Positions 49,901-57,900 of a stretch of 64,000 bases of DNA are shown one piece after another (the stretch's first letter is position 1; the number at the start of each line of letters is the position of its first letter). Origin of the DNA: Anaerolineales bacterium (GTDB lineage Bacteria; Chloroflexota; Anaerolineae; 4572-78; J111). The stretch covers positions 372,001 to 436,000 of the forward strand of contig JABTUK010000002.1 of assembly GCA_015075405.1 (NCBI GenBank), in the 5' to 3' direction. The notes below the pieces were generated by a model that had not been told where the DNA came from, did no database searches, and saw nothing but the letters and a program-made list of their open reading frames with translations. A program made the position numbers and the translations under genes.

Positions 49901-50047
49901 CAGCTCGACCTGGCGCATCAGGTGGGCCGGGCCATCGGCGGTGTTGGGCAGGCCGGCGTGGGTGAGCAGGGGCATGATGGCAAACAGCGGCAAAAGCAAA
50001 GCCAACAGCAAGCCGTAGTCGAGGTTTAGCCAATGCCTCATGCTCAA
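46973..50047 (-). CDS. PTPS-related large membrane protein (2 of 3)
   Basis: 1024 residues. LLALLLPLFAIMPLLTHAGLP, TADGPAHLMRQVELNQAWQE and FYPRWGRDLAFGHGMPIFSY are the 6-pyruvoyl-tetrahydropterin-synthase-related (PF10131-type) signature, with the HGMPIF... YAPPALY loop; about eleven further helices and a large C-terminal region with two beta domains follow, the last ending GIYSPVTGQRLPAAD. Despite the name the family is not a pterin enzyme; it looks like a GT-C transferase. Inside are several translated word repeats (SRLTLHASRLTLHA, YSLLPTPYSLLPT, FTIYDLRFTIY). Operon with gene 1 by ATGA overlap. Confidence 0.83.
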   Translation of the reverse strand: MSMRHWLNLDYGLLLALLLPLFAIMPLLTHAGLPNTADGPAHLMRQVELNQAWQEGNFYPRWGRDLAFGHGMPIFSYAPPALYQLTQLFHLSGLPLDGAMKAVLVFDFLLYSLGMFVFARRLFGPYPALVAAALYVYAPYRLRESYIQGNYGQFTGLAFYPLILWAFHGLIVTRRPGYLVAAAVTLAGLLFSHNISFMLFAPMFGAYLLFLLILTPREEAKRRGGEGAKRRGGEEAKPRATHYASRLTLHASRLTLHALRFTPHASRLTLPLTALLLGLGLAAIFWLPAFGERHEIQLSGITRGFFDFRENFISLSEFFAPPRPLDLAAINPEFPLSLGLPQIIGAGIGLVCLLLVGFFLLIKQKANQPTPPLPDNYPSSPLLLTPSSLLLTPYSLLPTPYSLLPTTFFAFFLLLYTFLALPQSQPLWEAIPLLELAEFPWRMLGPAIFCASLIAAFGFSILDFGFTIYDLRFTIYTPPSSQPHTARPNSNFLFLFSNFHPPSSILYLLAVFLTIALNAHYLYPSQFIVWGTPTPADAFAYEVTSGAIGTTSTGEFLPRHARQHPRPDALWPDYAAGRPPQKIDPATLPPGATVETVARRSESDTFRVNTPQKFVATLRTLYWPGWQVYLDGHSIPFTVTNPTGLIQIPIPAGDHTLTLQLESTPLRTTSQWLTLLSAAILIIITGAFAAKKSIRRPIPVNNFEPPVPGPRSPVPVQFFALTTALLIIGYLLSRPLAPLFTLQSNPNRPQPAEQVLQADFGTGQTPLLRLVGADNLPPTVHISPGSEAELTATLYWRALQELDTNYSVFLHLDAPGGQTLATTDERHPENIPTRNWPPGLYLRNPLHLQIPPNLPPIRYDLNTGLYDPQTQQRLTILPGEATTYHLGSVWLIPPQPALPQTPLAHFGPAITLWQGDFSANPPTLTLYWQTDQALQQDDAIFVHLLDAQGNLLAQADGAPYEGLYPLSHWLPDQIITDARPLPDTAGLSSIAVGIYSPVTGQRLPAADAAGQPLPDNRLLIPVNP
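47899..47935. repeat. Word repeat inside membrane gene 2 (GGACCGG family)
   Basis: GGACCGG repeated four times, a heptamer; also seen at 46925-46955. Read on the minus strand as PVPGPRSPVPV. Confidence 0.75.
48621..48680. repeat. Word repeat inside membrane gene 2 (TAAATCG family)
   Basis: TAAATCG four times, then CCAAAATCTAAAATCGAAAA variants. Reads as FTIYDLRFTIY on the minus strand, the same peptide as in membrane gene 1. Confidence 0.8.
48831..48910. repeat. Word repeat inside membrane gene 2 (GGAGTAG family)
   Basis: GGAGTAG repeated six times, then GGAGTAA and GGAGGGA variants, a clean heptamer run. Reads as LLPTPYS on the minus strand, a seven-residue period. Confidence 0.85.
49241..49396. 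repeat. Word repeat inside membrane gene 2 (GTGAAGC and CTCGCCTC families)
   Basis: GTGAGGC/GTGAAGC/GTAAGGC heptamers about twelve times, then CTTCGCCTC/CTCGCCTC units. It encodes SRLTLHA/LRFTPHA on the minus strand, then a charged EEAKRRGGEGAK stretch. Confidence 0.85.
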
Positions 50048-50153
50048 GTTGCCCTGTTGCGATTTTTAGCCTGGATTGGGAGATTTGGAGATTTTTTAAA
50101 AATCTTTTGCCTCCGCTTCGTCGCTCCTAATCTTGGCCTATCTGTTTGTGGCA

Positions 50154-53100
50154 TTATTTCTCACCAATTTTTACGACAGCCAGTTCGATAAAATCAGCGC
50201 CGGAGGCAGTGACCAGGCGCTGCTGGGTAGCCGGGTCGTACAAGCCCACGATGAGACGGTACTCGCCGGGGGGCGTACCCCGTAAAGGAATATAGCGCGG
50301 GTCAATAATAGTTTGGCCGGGCCACCAAGTCGAGGTGGGGTAAGCGCCATCCAGGGGCGGGCGGTCGAAGCTGGCGACCAGATTATTCTCCAGATCGAGC
50401 AGTTGGGCAAACACGGTGTAATCTGTTCCAGGGGGGCGGTCGGTTTGCCAGGCCAGCTTGAAATCGAGTTGCGTGCGCGTAACTGAGGCAAGTTCAAAGC
50501 CAATCAAATTGAGGCGGGCGTCGTCGGCCTGGAAAGAGGCTTGCGTTTTTTCGGCCAGGGGAGGCGGCTCCTGGGCGGGCAGCACATTGATCGTAGTCAG
50601 AAGGGCGGTATCTTCTTGTTGACCGGCCAGGCGGACCAGGCGGCCATCACGGTCGGGATCAATCAGGCCGGCCCTCACGGCGTAGGCGATGGGCAAGGTG
50701 TCCGACGGCACTATCACTTCGTGTTCGTCGCGCACGTAACGGGTATTGTCCCAGTGAAAGGTAGGCATGACGGTTTCGGTGGTAGGGTCACCGGGGGTGT
50801 AATTGGTCGCGCCGGCTACAGTGGTCAGGCTATCCAGCCGGTCGAGATGGACAAATGGCTGGAGATTGTTCTTGAGCGGGGCGGCGTCGGTTTGCCAGTA
50901 AAGGGCCACCTCCACCCGCTCTCCGGCCCGGACTGCCCGTTTATCCAGATCATACCCAATCAGTTGAATACCCCCGGCGAAGTTGATCCAGGTTTGCTGC
51001 TGGGCCGGAAGCGCCCGTCCGGGTGGCGAGTCGAGGGTGAAGACAGGTCGGAGCAGCGGCTTGAGCCAGAGCGCGGCGGCGATGATGAGGAGACAGGGGA
51101 GCAGGAGTGCGGGGGTGCGAGGGTGCGAGGGTGCGAGGGAGGACTGCGTTGGGAGTTCACCCTTAATCATGGGCTGATGACCGGTGGCTTTTAGCAAGGC
51201 TGCGCCGAGCAGGCCCAGCAGCGTCAGCCCGGTCAGAAACAGGGCAAAGAGTCGCCCCGGTGTTTCGCCGAAGTGGAGGGTCAGGCTGTGTTGGCCGGCG
51301 GGAACGTCAATCAAAATCAGCCCGGTTTCCGGTTCCGGCCGGATGAGAGCCGGCGCGCCGTCGAAGTGCGCCTGCCAGCCCGGATAGTCAAACTGCCAGA
51401 AGCGGAGGGTAAAATCGGTGGGACTGTTAAGGTTGTAGTTGTGGGTCACGGCGCTTTGCTCGACCAGGGTGGCGGCAGCGCCGGCGGGCAGGCTGGCGCG
51501 ATCCAGTCGCTCCGGGTATTGGTTGGCCAAAAAATCATCAATCATGGGCGAAGTGGTCGGCGGCCGGTGGACCGACTGGGGCAGATACTCGCCCAGGGTG
51601 GTGGTGCCGATGGACTGCGACCGGCGTTCGTAGTCAATCTGGTTGGCGATGGTGACGGGTTCATAGCGGCTAAAACCGGTTACCGGGTAGAGCAAAGGCG
51701 CAATCGCCCCGATTTGAAGTAAGAGACACGTGGCCGTCAAGGGCCAGCGGAATTTACTCGGCAGCCAGAGGACCGCGCCGCCGGCCAAAACTGCCAGCCC
51801 CAGATTAGCCAGGCCCAGCATCCGCCAGGGAAATTCGGCCACCTGCAAAATAGTGACAATTTCCCAAACCGACCGGGAGATGGGCAGGCTGAGGAAAATG
51901 GCGGTTAAAGCAACAGCGGCGAAGAAGAGGGTAGACGGTAGACGGTAGACGGTAGACGGGGGGTGGAGGATGGAGGATGGAGGATGGAGGATAGAAGCTT
52001 GCTGACCCTTGGCCCCTGACCCCTGTCCCCCAACCCCCAACCCCCAGCCCCTGACCCCGATCAGGAAACCGAGGACGGCCAGAATGACGGTGACGAGGCC
52101 CAGGCTGAGAGGGACGTAAGGGTTGGCGGCGCGGGCGTCGAGGGGGGGAATCCAGGCCAGTAACTCGGACCAATGGGGATAGCGCACAAAAAAAGGGCTT
52201 TTCTCCAGGTAGATGTCGGGCTGGGCGCGGGTGAAAACTCGCTCGGTGAAAGCAGGCAGCCAGAAGAAAGCGGCCAGCAGCAGACCCAGCGGAATGGCGG
52301 CGAGGGCAGGGGGAGAAGGAAGAGGAAATGGTGAATGATGAATGGCGAATGGTGAATGGCGAATGGTGAATGGCGAATGGCGAATGGTGAATGGCGAATG
52401 GCCGCGAAGCGTGGCGAATAATAGCTTCTTGAAATCCAAACCTTTTTTCTGACTACTGGCTACTGACTTCTGACTACTGACTACTGACTTCTGACCCCTG
52501 ACCCCCGTTTCCTGTCCCCACAAAATGAGTCCAAACAGCCCTACAACCGGGGTAAAAATCAGGGCTTGGAAGAGGTGGCTCATGAGAATCGCGGCGTAAA
52601 AGCAGGCGGCTGTTACGCCCCAGCCCCAGGCGCGAGACCGGGCGGCGCGGAGGACGGCCCACATCGTCCAGGGAAAGAGGCCGATGGCCAGATACTGCGG
52701 CACATTGCCGCCATACAATAGGGCCTCCCGCAGCGCAAATGGGGCGAAGGCATAGGCGGTGGCGGCCACCAGTCCGGCTTCAACCCGGCCCCACAGGTCG
52801 CGGCCAAGCAAATACATACCAATTGCATAAAGTAAAATTGTGAGGATAATCAAAAGCTTGAAGGCGGTTTCGAGCGAGAAACCGAGGATTGCAAAGAGCA
52901 GTCCCAGCCAATAAGGCAGCGGCGGCGCAAACACAAACAAGGGGTAGCCGTAACCATAGGCCAGGTTCGGCGCCCAACGCGGCACGATGACGCCTGGCCC
53001 CCACGCTTGACCGTACTCCAGGGTGCGGTAGAGATGGATTGGCAGGTCGGCCAGGGTGGGCAGGCCGGGTTGGAGCAGGCTTTGGATGATAAAGAGCGGC

Positions 53101-53207
53101 AGCAGCGCCGCCAGAATTAAACCGCCGTCGAGACGGTGGGCCAGATAAAACGTGAGACGTGAGACGTGAGACGTGAGACGTGAGACGTCAGGCATTGCTT
53201 TCATCAT
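50154..53207 (-). CDS. PTPS-related large membrane protein (3 of 3)
   Basis: 1017 residues. ILAALLPLFIIQSLLQPGLP, TLADLPIHLYRTLEYGQAWG and VPRWAPNLAYGYGYPLFVFA match gene 2 in the signature region, followed by the same helix pattern and C-terminal beta domains ending VGLYDPATQQRLVTA. The first residues (DVSRLTSHVSRLTFYL) come from a CGTGAGA word repeat, so the true start may be later. Loops at about 250-300 and 395-430 also derive from repeats (SPFTIRHSPFTIRHS). Gap of 106 bases to gene 2, same strand. Probably a paralogue with a different sugar or acceptor. Confidence 0.83.
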   Translation of the reverse strand: MMKAMPDVSRLTSHVSRLTFYLAHRLDGGLILAALLPLFIIQSLLQPGLPTLADLPIHLYRTLEYGQAWGPGVIVPRWAPNLAYGYGYPLFVFAPPLPYWLGLLFAILGFSLETAFKLLIILTILLYAIGMYLLGRDLWGRVEAGLVAATAYAFAPFALREALLYGGNVPQYLAIGLFPWTMWAVLRAARSRAWGWGVTAACFYAAILMSHLFQALIFTPVVGLFGLILWGQETGVRGQKSVVSSQKSVASSQKKGLDFKKLLFATLRGHSPFTIRHSPFTIRHSPFAIHHSPFPLPSPPALAAIPLGLLLAAFFWLPAFTERVFTRAQPDIYLEKSPFFVRYPHWSELLAWIPPLDARAANPYVPLSLGLVTVILAVLGFLIGVRGWGLGVGGQGSGAKGQQASILHPPSSILHPPSTVYRLPSTLFFAAVALTAIFLSLPISRSVWEIVTILQVAEFPWRMLGLANLGLAVLAGGAVLWLPSKFRWPLTATCLLLQIGAIAPLLYPVTGFSRYEPVTIANQIDYERRSQSIGTTTLGEYLPQSVHRPPTTSPMIDDFLANQYPERLDRASLPAGAAATLVEQSAVTHNYNLNSPTDFTLRFWQFDYPGWQAHFDGAPALIRPEPETGLILIDVPAGQHSLTLHFGETPGRLFALFLTGLTLLGLLGAALLKATGHQPMIKGELPTQSSLAPSHPRTPALLLPCLLIIAAALWLKPLLRPVFTLDSPPGRALPAQQQTWINFAGGIQLIGYDLDKRAVRAGERVEVALYWQTDAAPLKNNLQPFVHLDRLDSLTTVAGATNYTPGDPTTETVMPTFHWDNTRYVRDEHEVIVPSDTLPIAYAVRAGLIDPDRDGRLVRLAGQQEDTALLTTINVLPAQEPPPLAEKTQASFQADDARLNLIGFELASVTRTQLDFKLAWQTDRPPGTDYTVFAQLLDLENNLVASFDRPPLDGAYPTSTWWPGQTIIDPRYIPLRGTPPGEYRLIVGLYDPATQQRLVTASGADFIELAVVKIGEK
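51930..52057. repeat. Word repeat inside membrane gene 3 (GTAGACG, GGATGGA, CCCCCAA families)
   Basis: GTAGACG four times, GGATGGA five times, then CCCCCAA/CCCCTGA-type units; all heptamers in succession. On the minus strand it reads ILHPPSSILHPPSTVYRLPS, broken into seven-residue periods. Confidence 0.85.
52325..52515. repeat. Word repeat inside membrane gene 3 (GAATGGT/GAATGGC, CTGACTA families)
   Basis: GAATGGT and GAATGGC alternate about ten times, and after a spacer CTGACTA, CTGACTT and CTGACCC run about seven times. Both are heptamers; the second is the family of the 14.36 and 26.85 kb hairpins. Confidence 0.85.
53151..53190. repeat. Word repeat at the start of membrane gene 3 (CGTGAGA family)
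   Basis: CGTGAGA repeated five times, a perfect heptamer run covering the N-terminal codons of the gene. Confidence 0.85.
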
Positions 53208-53280
53208 AACTGCTGGATTTTATGTCACTGTAGGCTTATAGACAAGTTCATAGGGAAGGTTGGCAGAGGAGGATAACGTT

Positions 53281-54207
53281 ATGGAAGAGTTGATTGAGTT
53301 GTGGGAAGAACCAAAAGCCGAGGAAAAGTATATGCTGGTTGGCTGGCGGCAGTGGGCCGACGCCGGGGCGATTTCGTCGAATTTGCCTCAATATCTGATC
53401 GAGCATATCGGCGCTAAGAAAATTGGACAGCTCAAACCGCATGGGTTCTATTTGTTTCAACTGCCCGGCGCTCACCACTTTTTGCGTCCGGAGATAAATC
53501 TGGTGGATGGCTATCGCCAATCGTTGAAGGTCAAAAAGAACGACCTCTTTTACGCCGGCAACGAACGCAAGGGCTTGTTTATCTTTCTCGGTGATGAACC
53601 CCACCTGAATGTCGAGCGTTATGCTGAAACCTTTTTTGATTTGGTGGAGACCCTGGGAGTCAAGCGGGTGGTGACCGTAGGCGGCGTGTATGGGGCTGTG
53701 CCGTATGATAAGGAGCGCCAAATCTCGACCGTTTTCAGCCTGCCCCGGCTCAAAGGGGAACTGGCCGACTATGCGCTCCGCTTTGCCAATTACGAAGGCG
53801 GGGTCAGCATTGGCTCCTACCTGGCCGATCAGGCCGAGCAGCGCGGCCTGGAGTATATTGTCTGGTATGCCTTTGTGCCGGCCTATGATTTCTCGACGCT
53901 TTCGCCCAACCTGCAAGGCATGGTGGTCGAAAATGATTTCAAAGCCTGGTACGATCTGATGCGCCGCTTCAATCACATGACCGGCCTAGGTCTCGATCTG
54001 TCTGACCTGGCCCGGCGCAGCGACGAACTGCTGTCCGTAATGAGTGAAAAGCTGGATACCCTGGAGCGGCGGCTGCCCCAGCACAGCATCCGCGATTACC
54101 TGGCCGAATTGACGGCTGATTTTGTCGAGACGCCGTTTATCCCCCTGGATGATGTCTGGGAACGGGAGTTGGGCGACCTTTTAGAAGATTTGGATGATGA
54201 TGAATGA
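53281..54207 (+). CDS. PAC2-family protein
   Basis: 308 residues from ATG 53281, which has GAGGAGGATAACGTT upstream; a TTG at 53260 is open but has no site. WRQWADAGAISSNLPQYLIE, HHFLRPEINLVDGYRQSLKV, RVVTVGGVYGAVPYDKERQI and GVSIGSYLADQAEQRGLEY are the PAC2 blocks. In eukaryotes and archaea PAC2 proteins help assemble proteasomes; bacterial members are of unknown use and are often near proteases or ATP-grasp enzymes. The C-terminal 60 residues are Leu/Asp/Glu-rich and probably helical. It ends just before the REP hairpin of the transposase. Confidence 0.87.
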   Translation: MEELIELWEEPKAEEKYMLVGWRQWADAGAISSNLPQYLIEHIGAKKIGQLKPHGFYLFQLPGAHHFLRPEINLVDGYRQSLKVKKNDLFYAGNERKGLFIFLGDEPHLNVERYAETFFDLVETLGVKRVVTVGGVYGAVPYDKERQISTVFSLPRLKGELADYALRFANYEGGVSIGSYLADQAEQRGLEYIVWYAFVPAYDFSTLSPNLQGMVVENDFKAWYDLMRRFNHMTGLGLDLSDLARRSDELLSVMSEKLDTLERRLPQHSIRDYLAELTADFVETPFIPLDDVWERELGDLLEDLDDDE

Positions 54208-54216
54208 GAAGTTCGC

Positions 54217-54260
54217 ATGAATGAGGAGTTCGCACGCCCTCGTGCGAACTCCTCATTCAT
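54217..54260. repeat. REP hairpin upstream of the RAYT gene
   Basis: Perfect 20-base inverted repeat (54217-54236 and 54241-54260) with a CCCT loop. It contains the core GCACGCCCTCGTGC, found again twice downstream of the transposase. This is the arrangement expected of a REP recognised by its RAYT. Confidence 0.88.
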
Positions 54261-54277
54261 CGGCAAGGTAGAAGCTT

Positions 54278-54817
54278 ATGGGTTTACCACGATTTCACAT
54301 AGACGGACATCTTTATTACATCACTACCGTAATCTACAATCGTCTGCCCCTGTTTACCCGATCTGCTTTCATTATTCCCTTACTGGATAGCCTTAACTTT
54401 TATCGCTACCAACACGAATTTAAATTGCTTGGTTACATTATCATGCCTGATCATCTCCACCTTATCGTCTGGCTCTACGGCAAATCAACCGTTTCCGATT
54501 TTATGCGCGATTATAAAACATTCACCTCAAAACGTATCATCCGTCAGGCCCAGGTAGAAAAGATCACCGATTGGATTAATGCGTTTGAGCAAGCTGGCCT
54601 GGAGACAGGGCGAAGTGACAATAAGGTGTGGCAAGATAGTTACTGGGATGAGAATGTCTACACTGAACGGTTTTTAAGACAAAAACTAAACTATATCCAT
54701 CGGAATCCTTTGCGGAGCGGCCTGGTGGAGCAACCGGGTGATTATCCTTATTCGAGTTATCGAAATTATGAATTGGGTCAGGAGTGGTTGATTGAAATTG
54801 ATCGAGGTTGGGAGTGA
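54278..54817 (+). CDS. REP-associated tyrosine transposase (RAYT, Y1 HUH family)
   Basis: 179 residues, full length for the family. PRFHIDGHLYYITTVIYNRLPLF opens the domain (shown in parts), MPDHLHLIVWL holds the HUH motif (His59, His61), and FLRQKLNYIHRNPLRSGLVE carries the catalytic Tyr139. It cuts and rejoins single-stranded REP hairpins, with the palindromes close by. The GC content and codons fit the region less well than PAC2 does, with more AT. No second ORF of an IS200-type element is near. It is intact, so it may be active. Confidence 0.9.
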   Translation: MGLPRFHIDGHLYYITTVIYNRLPLFTRSAFIIPLLDSLNFYRYQHEFKLLGYIIMPDHLHLIVWLYGKSTVSDFMRDYKTFTSKRIIRQAQVEKITDWINAFEQAGLETGRSDNKVWQDSYWDENVYTERFLRQKLNYIHRNPLRSGLVEQPGDYPYSSYRNYELGQEWLIEIDRGWE

Positions 54818-54884
54818 TTTTTGAGGAGCCAGCATACCCCGTGCGACCCCGTTCGGCACGGGGGCGTGCCTCACTCCTCAAAAA
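54818..54884. repeat. REP hairpin downstream of the RAYT gene, 1
   Basis: TTTTTGAGGAG at one end and CTCCTCAAAA at the other, with CCCCGTGCGA and GGCACGGGGGCGTGCC inside. The core matches the upstream REP in part. Confidence 0.8.
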
Positions 54885-54886
54885 GA

Positions 54887-54912
54887 GGAGCCAGCACGCC
54901 CTCGTGCGGCTC
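54887..54912. repeat. REP hairpin downstream of the RAYT gene, 2
   Basis: GGAGCC-A-GCACG, loop CCCT, CGTGC-GGCTCC. It carries the same GCACGCCCTCGTGC core as the upstream REP. Confidence 0.82.
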
Positions 54913-54938
54913 CGTTCAATAATAAAGGATAAAATACC

Positions 54939-57900
54939 ATGACCGACTTTCAAGCCCTGCTGACCAAACTCCACCAAAATCTGGCCGTTCTTCAAGAGCG
55001 CGAGGCCAAATTTGGCGGCCAGGCCCCCCTGGAACTGCTCAACCAGATCAACGACCACGAGACGGCCATCGGCCTGACCGAGCAGGCCAGGCAGGGCCGC
55101 CTGGCCGAAAGCGACTGGCGCGAGGCCATGAAGCCGCTGCTGGTGGCCATCGAAAACCGCACCGGCGAGGCCAGCAGCGTGACCATCGGCGATGTGGCCG
55201 GGGGGATTGTCGGCAGCATCATCGCCGGGCGCGATGTCAATATCCACCTGCGGGCCGAACCCGACTCGACCGCCCTGCGCGAAGCCTACCTCAACCGGCT
55301 GCTGGAACGATGCCGCTTTCTCTCCCTCAGCGGCATTGACCGCCGCGCCGCCAGCGTCCAGAGCGACGCCCGGCTCCACCTGAGCGCCGTCTACACCGCC
55401 TTGCTGACCTATGGCCTGGAAGAACCGGGCCGCGAAACGGCCGTGGCCGCTTCGCTGGGGCCTACCCGCGAAGTGCGCCACACGCCGGCCCTGGCCCAAT
55501 TGGACCGCCACCCCCGGCTGGTGCTGCTGGGCGACCCCGGCAGCGGCAAAAGTACCTTGGTGGATTTTGTCAGCATGTGCCTGGCCGGAGAAGCCCTGGG
55601 CCATGCCCAGGCCAACCTGGCCCTGCTGACCGCCCCCCTGTCGGATGATGATGACGCAGAGAAAGAGGCGCAGCCGCAGCCCTGGCGGCACGGCCCATTA
55701 TTACCCGTGCCGGTCATCCTGCGCGATTTTGCGGCGCGCGGCCTGCCGCCGCCCGGCCAGCCCGCCAGCGCCGAACACCTGTGGCGTTTTATTGCCGCCG
55801 AGTTGAAAACCGCCGCCCTGGGCGCGTTTGCCCGTCCCCTGGCCGAAACGTTGCATAAACAGGGCGGCCTGCTGCTGCTGGACGGCCTGGACGAAGTGCC
55901 CGAAGCCGATCAACGCCGGGCGCAGCTCAAGGCGGCGGTGGAGGATTTTGCCCGCACCTTCACCCGCTGCCGCATCCTGGTAACCAGCCGGACTTATGCT
56001 TACCAAAAGCAGGACTGGCGGTTGACCGGCTTTGCCGAAGCGGTGCTGGCCCCCTTTAGCCGGGGCCAGATTCGCCGCTTTGTCGAGGGCTGGTACCGCC
56101 ACATGGTCGAACTGCGCGGCCTCCACCCCGACGACGCCGCGGGCCGGGCCGAACAGCTCAAAGCGGCCATCTTTACCAGCGAGCGGCTGAGCGAACTGGC
56201 CGCCCGGCCGCTGCTGCTGACCCTCATGGCCAGCCTGCACGCCTGGCGCGGCGGGACTCTGCCAGAAAAGCGCGAAGAACTGTACGCCGATACGGTTGAC
56301 CTGTTGTTGGATTGGTGGGAAAGCCCCAAAACGGTCAAAAACCCGGCCGGCCAGGCCGTGGTGTTGCAGCCCAGCCTGGCCGAATGGCTGGCCGTAGACC
56401 GGGAGCGGGTGCGCGCCCTGCTCAACGAGCTGGCCTACGCCGCCCACGCCGGCCAGCCCGACCTGGCCGGCACCGCCGACGTGGCCGAAGATGCCCTGGT
56501 GGGCGGCCTGCTGCGCTTGAGCCAGAACCCCGACCTCAAACCGGCCCGGCTGGTGGAGTACCTCAGCCAGCGGGCCGGGCTGTTGCTGCCGCGCGGGCTG
56601 GGCGTCTACACCTTCCCCCACCGCACTTTTCAGGAGTACCTGGCCGCCTGCCACCTGACCGACGCCGATTTTCCCGACCGGGTGGCCGACCTGGCCCGGA
56701 CCGAGCCGAACCGCTGGCGCGAGGTGGCCCTGCTGGCCGGGGCCAAAGCCGGCCGCGGTAGCGCCTTTGCCGTCTGGGCCTTGATTGAGGCGTTGTGTTA
56801 CCGGGACCTCACCCCCCACCCCCCTCTCCTGAAAGGAGAGGGGGAGAAGAAAGGAGAGGGGGAGAAGAAAGGAGAGGGGGAGAGTTTTGATCAAACCGAC
56901 GCCTGGGGCGGCTTGCTGGCCGGGCAGCTTTTGCTGGAAACAACCAATTTGAGCCAGCTCAGCCCGCGCCACCGGCCCAAAATCGAGCGCATCCGGGCCT
57001 GGCTGGTGGCGATTATGGAGCAGGCGCTCCTGCCCGCCGTCGAGCGGGCCGCTGCCGGCAATATCCTGGCGCAACTGCCGCCGCCGGCAGAGCGAGACCT
57101 GTCAGGTCTTGAAGACCTGGCAGGTCTGGTTATCGGCGGCGACCCGCGGGGCGGGGTGGGGCTGCGGCCCTGGCCCTCACCCTCACCCCTAACCCCTCTC
57201 CCAGAGGGAGAGGAGGACTCCCATCTCCCCTCTCCCTTTGGGAGAGGGGCCGGGGGTGAGGGCCTCCTCCCCGACATCCTCTGGTGCGACATCCCCGCCG
57301 GTCCTTTCCTGATGGGTGAAGGAGATGAGCAAAGGCAGGTTGACCTGCCCGCCTTCCGTATCAGCCGCTACCCGATTACCCAGGCCCAATACAGCGCGTT
57401 TGTAGCTGACGGCGGCTACACCGACAGGTGGCGGCAATGTTGGACGGAGGAAGGATGGCAAAATAAAGGCAGCCGCCAGGAACCGCGCCATTTTGGGGGG
57501 GTGTTTGGCTTGCCCAACCATCCGGTAGTGGGTGTTACCTGGTATGAAGCGGCGGCGTTTTGCCGCTGGCTTACTTTCTGCTTACAATCGAGTGGGGATT
57601 TGCCGTTGGATCAGGAAATCAGCCTGCCGACCGAGCGCCAATGGGAAAAAGCGGCGCGCGGCGGTCTGGAAAAAGGGGCGGCGCGGATTTATCCCTGGGG
57701 CGATGAACCTGACCCGAACCGGGCCAACTATGATGACGCCAAAATTGGGGCCACCAGCGCGGTGGGTTGTTTTCCGGGCGGCGCCAGCCCTGATGGGGTG
57801 GAAGACCTGGCCGGGAATGTCTGGGAGTGGTGCCGGACGCGCTATCGAGAGCCAGAGAATGAGACTCTTGAAGGGGGCAACGATGTTCCCCGCGTGCTGC

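Noticed and set aside
44940..53190. Word repeats in the membrane genes as assembly artefact
   Set aside because: Different words at each place, always in frame and matching intergenic families over the window; an artefact would not keep frame so consistently. Long reads would settle it.
55701..57074. Long minus-strand frame of 457 codons inside NACHT-SUMF1
   Set aside because: High GC codon bias leaves the antisense frame open; no domain or ribosome site, and it includes repeat-derived low complexity.
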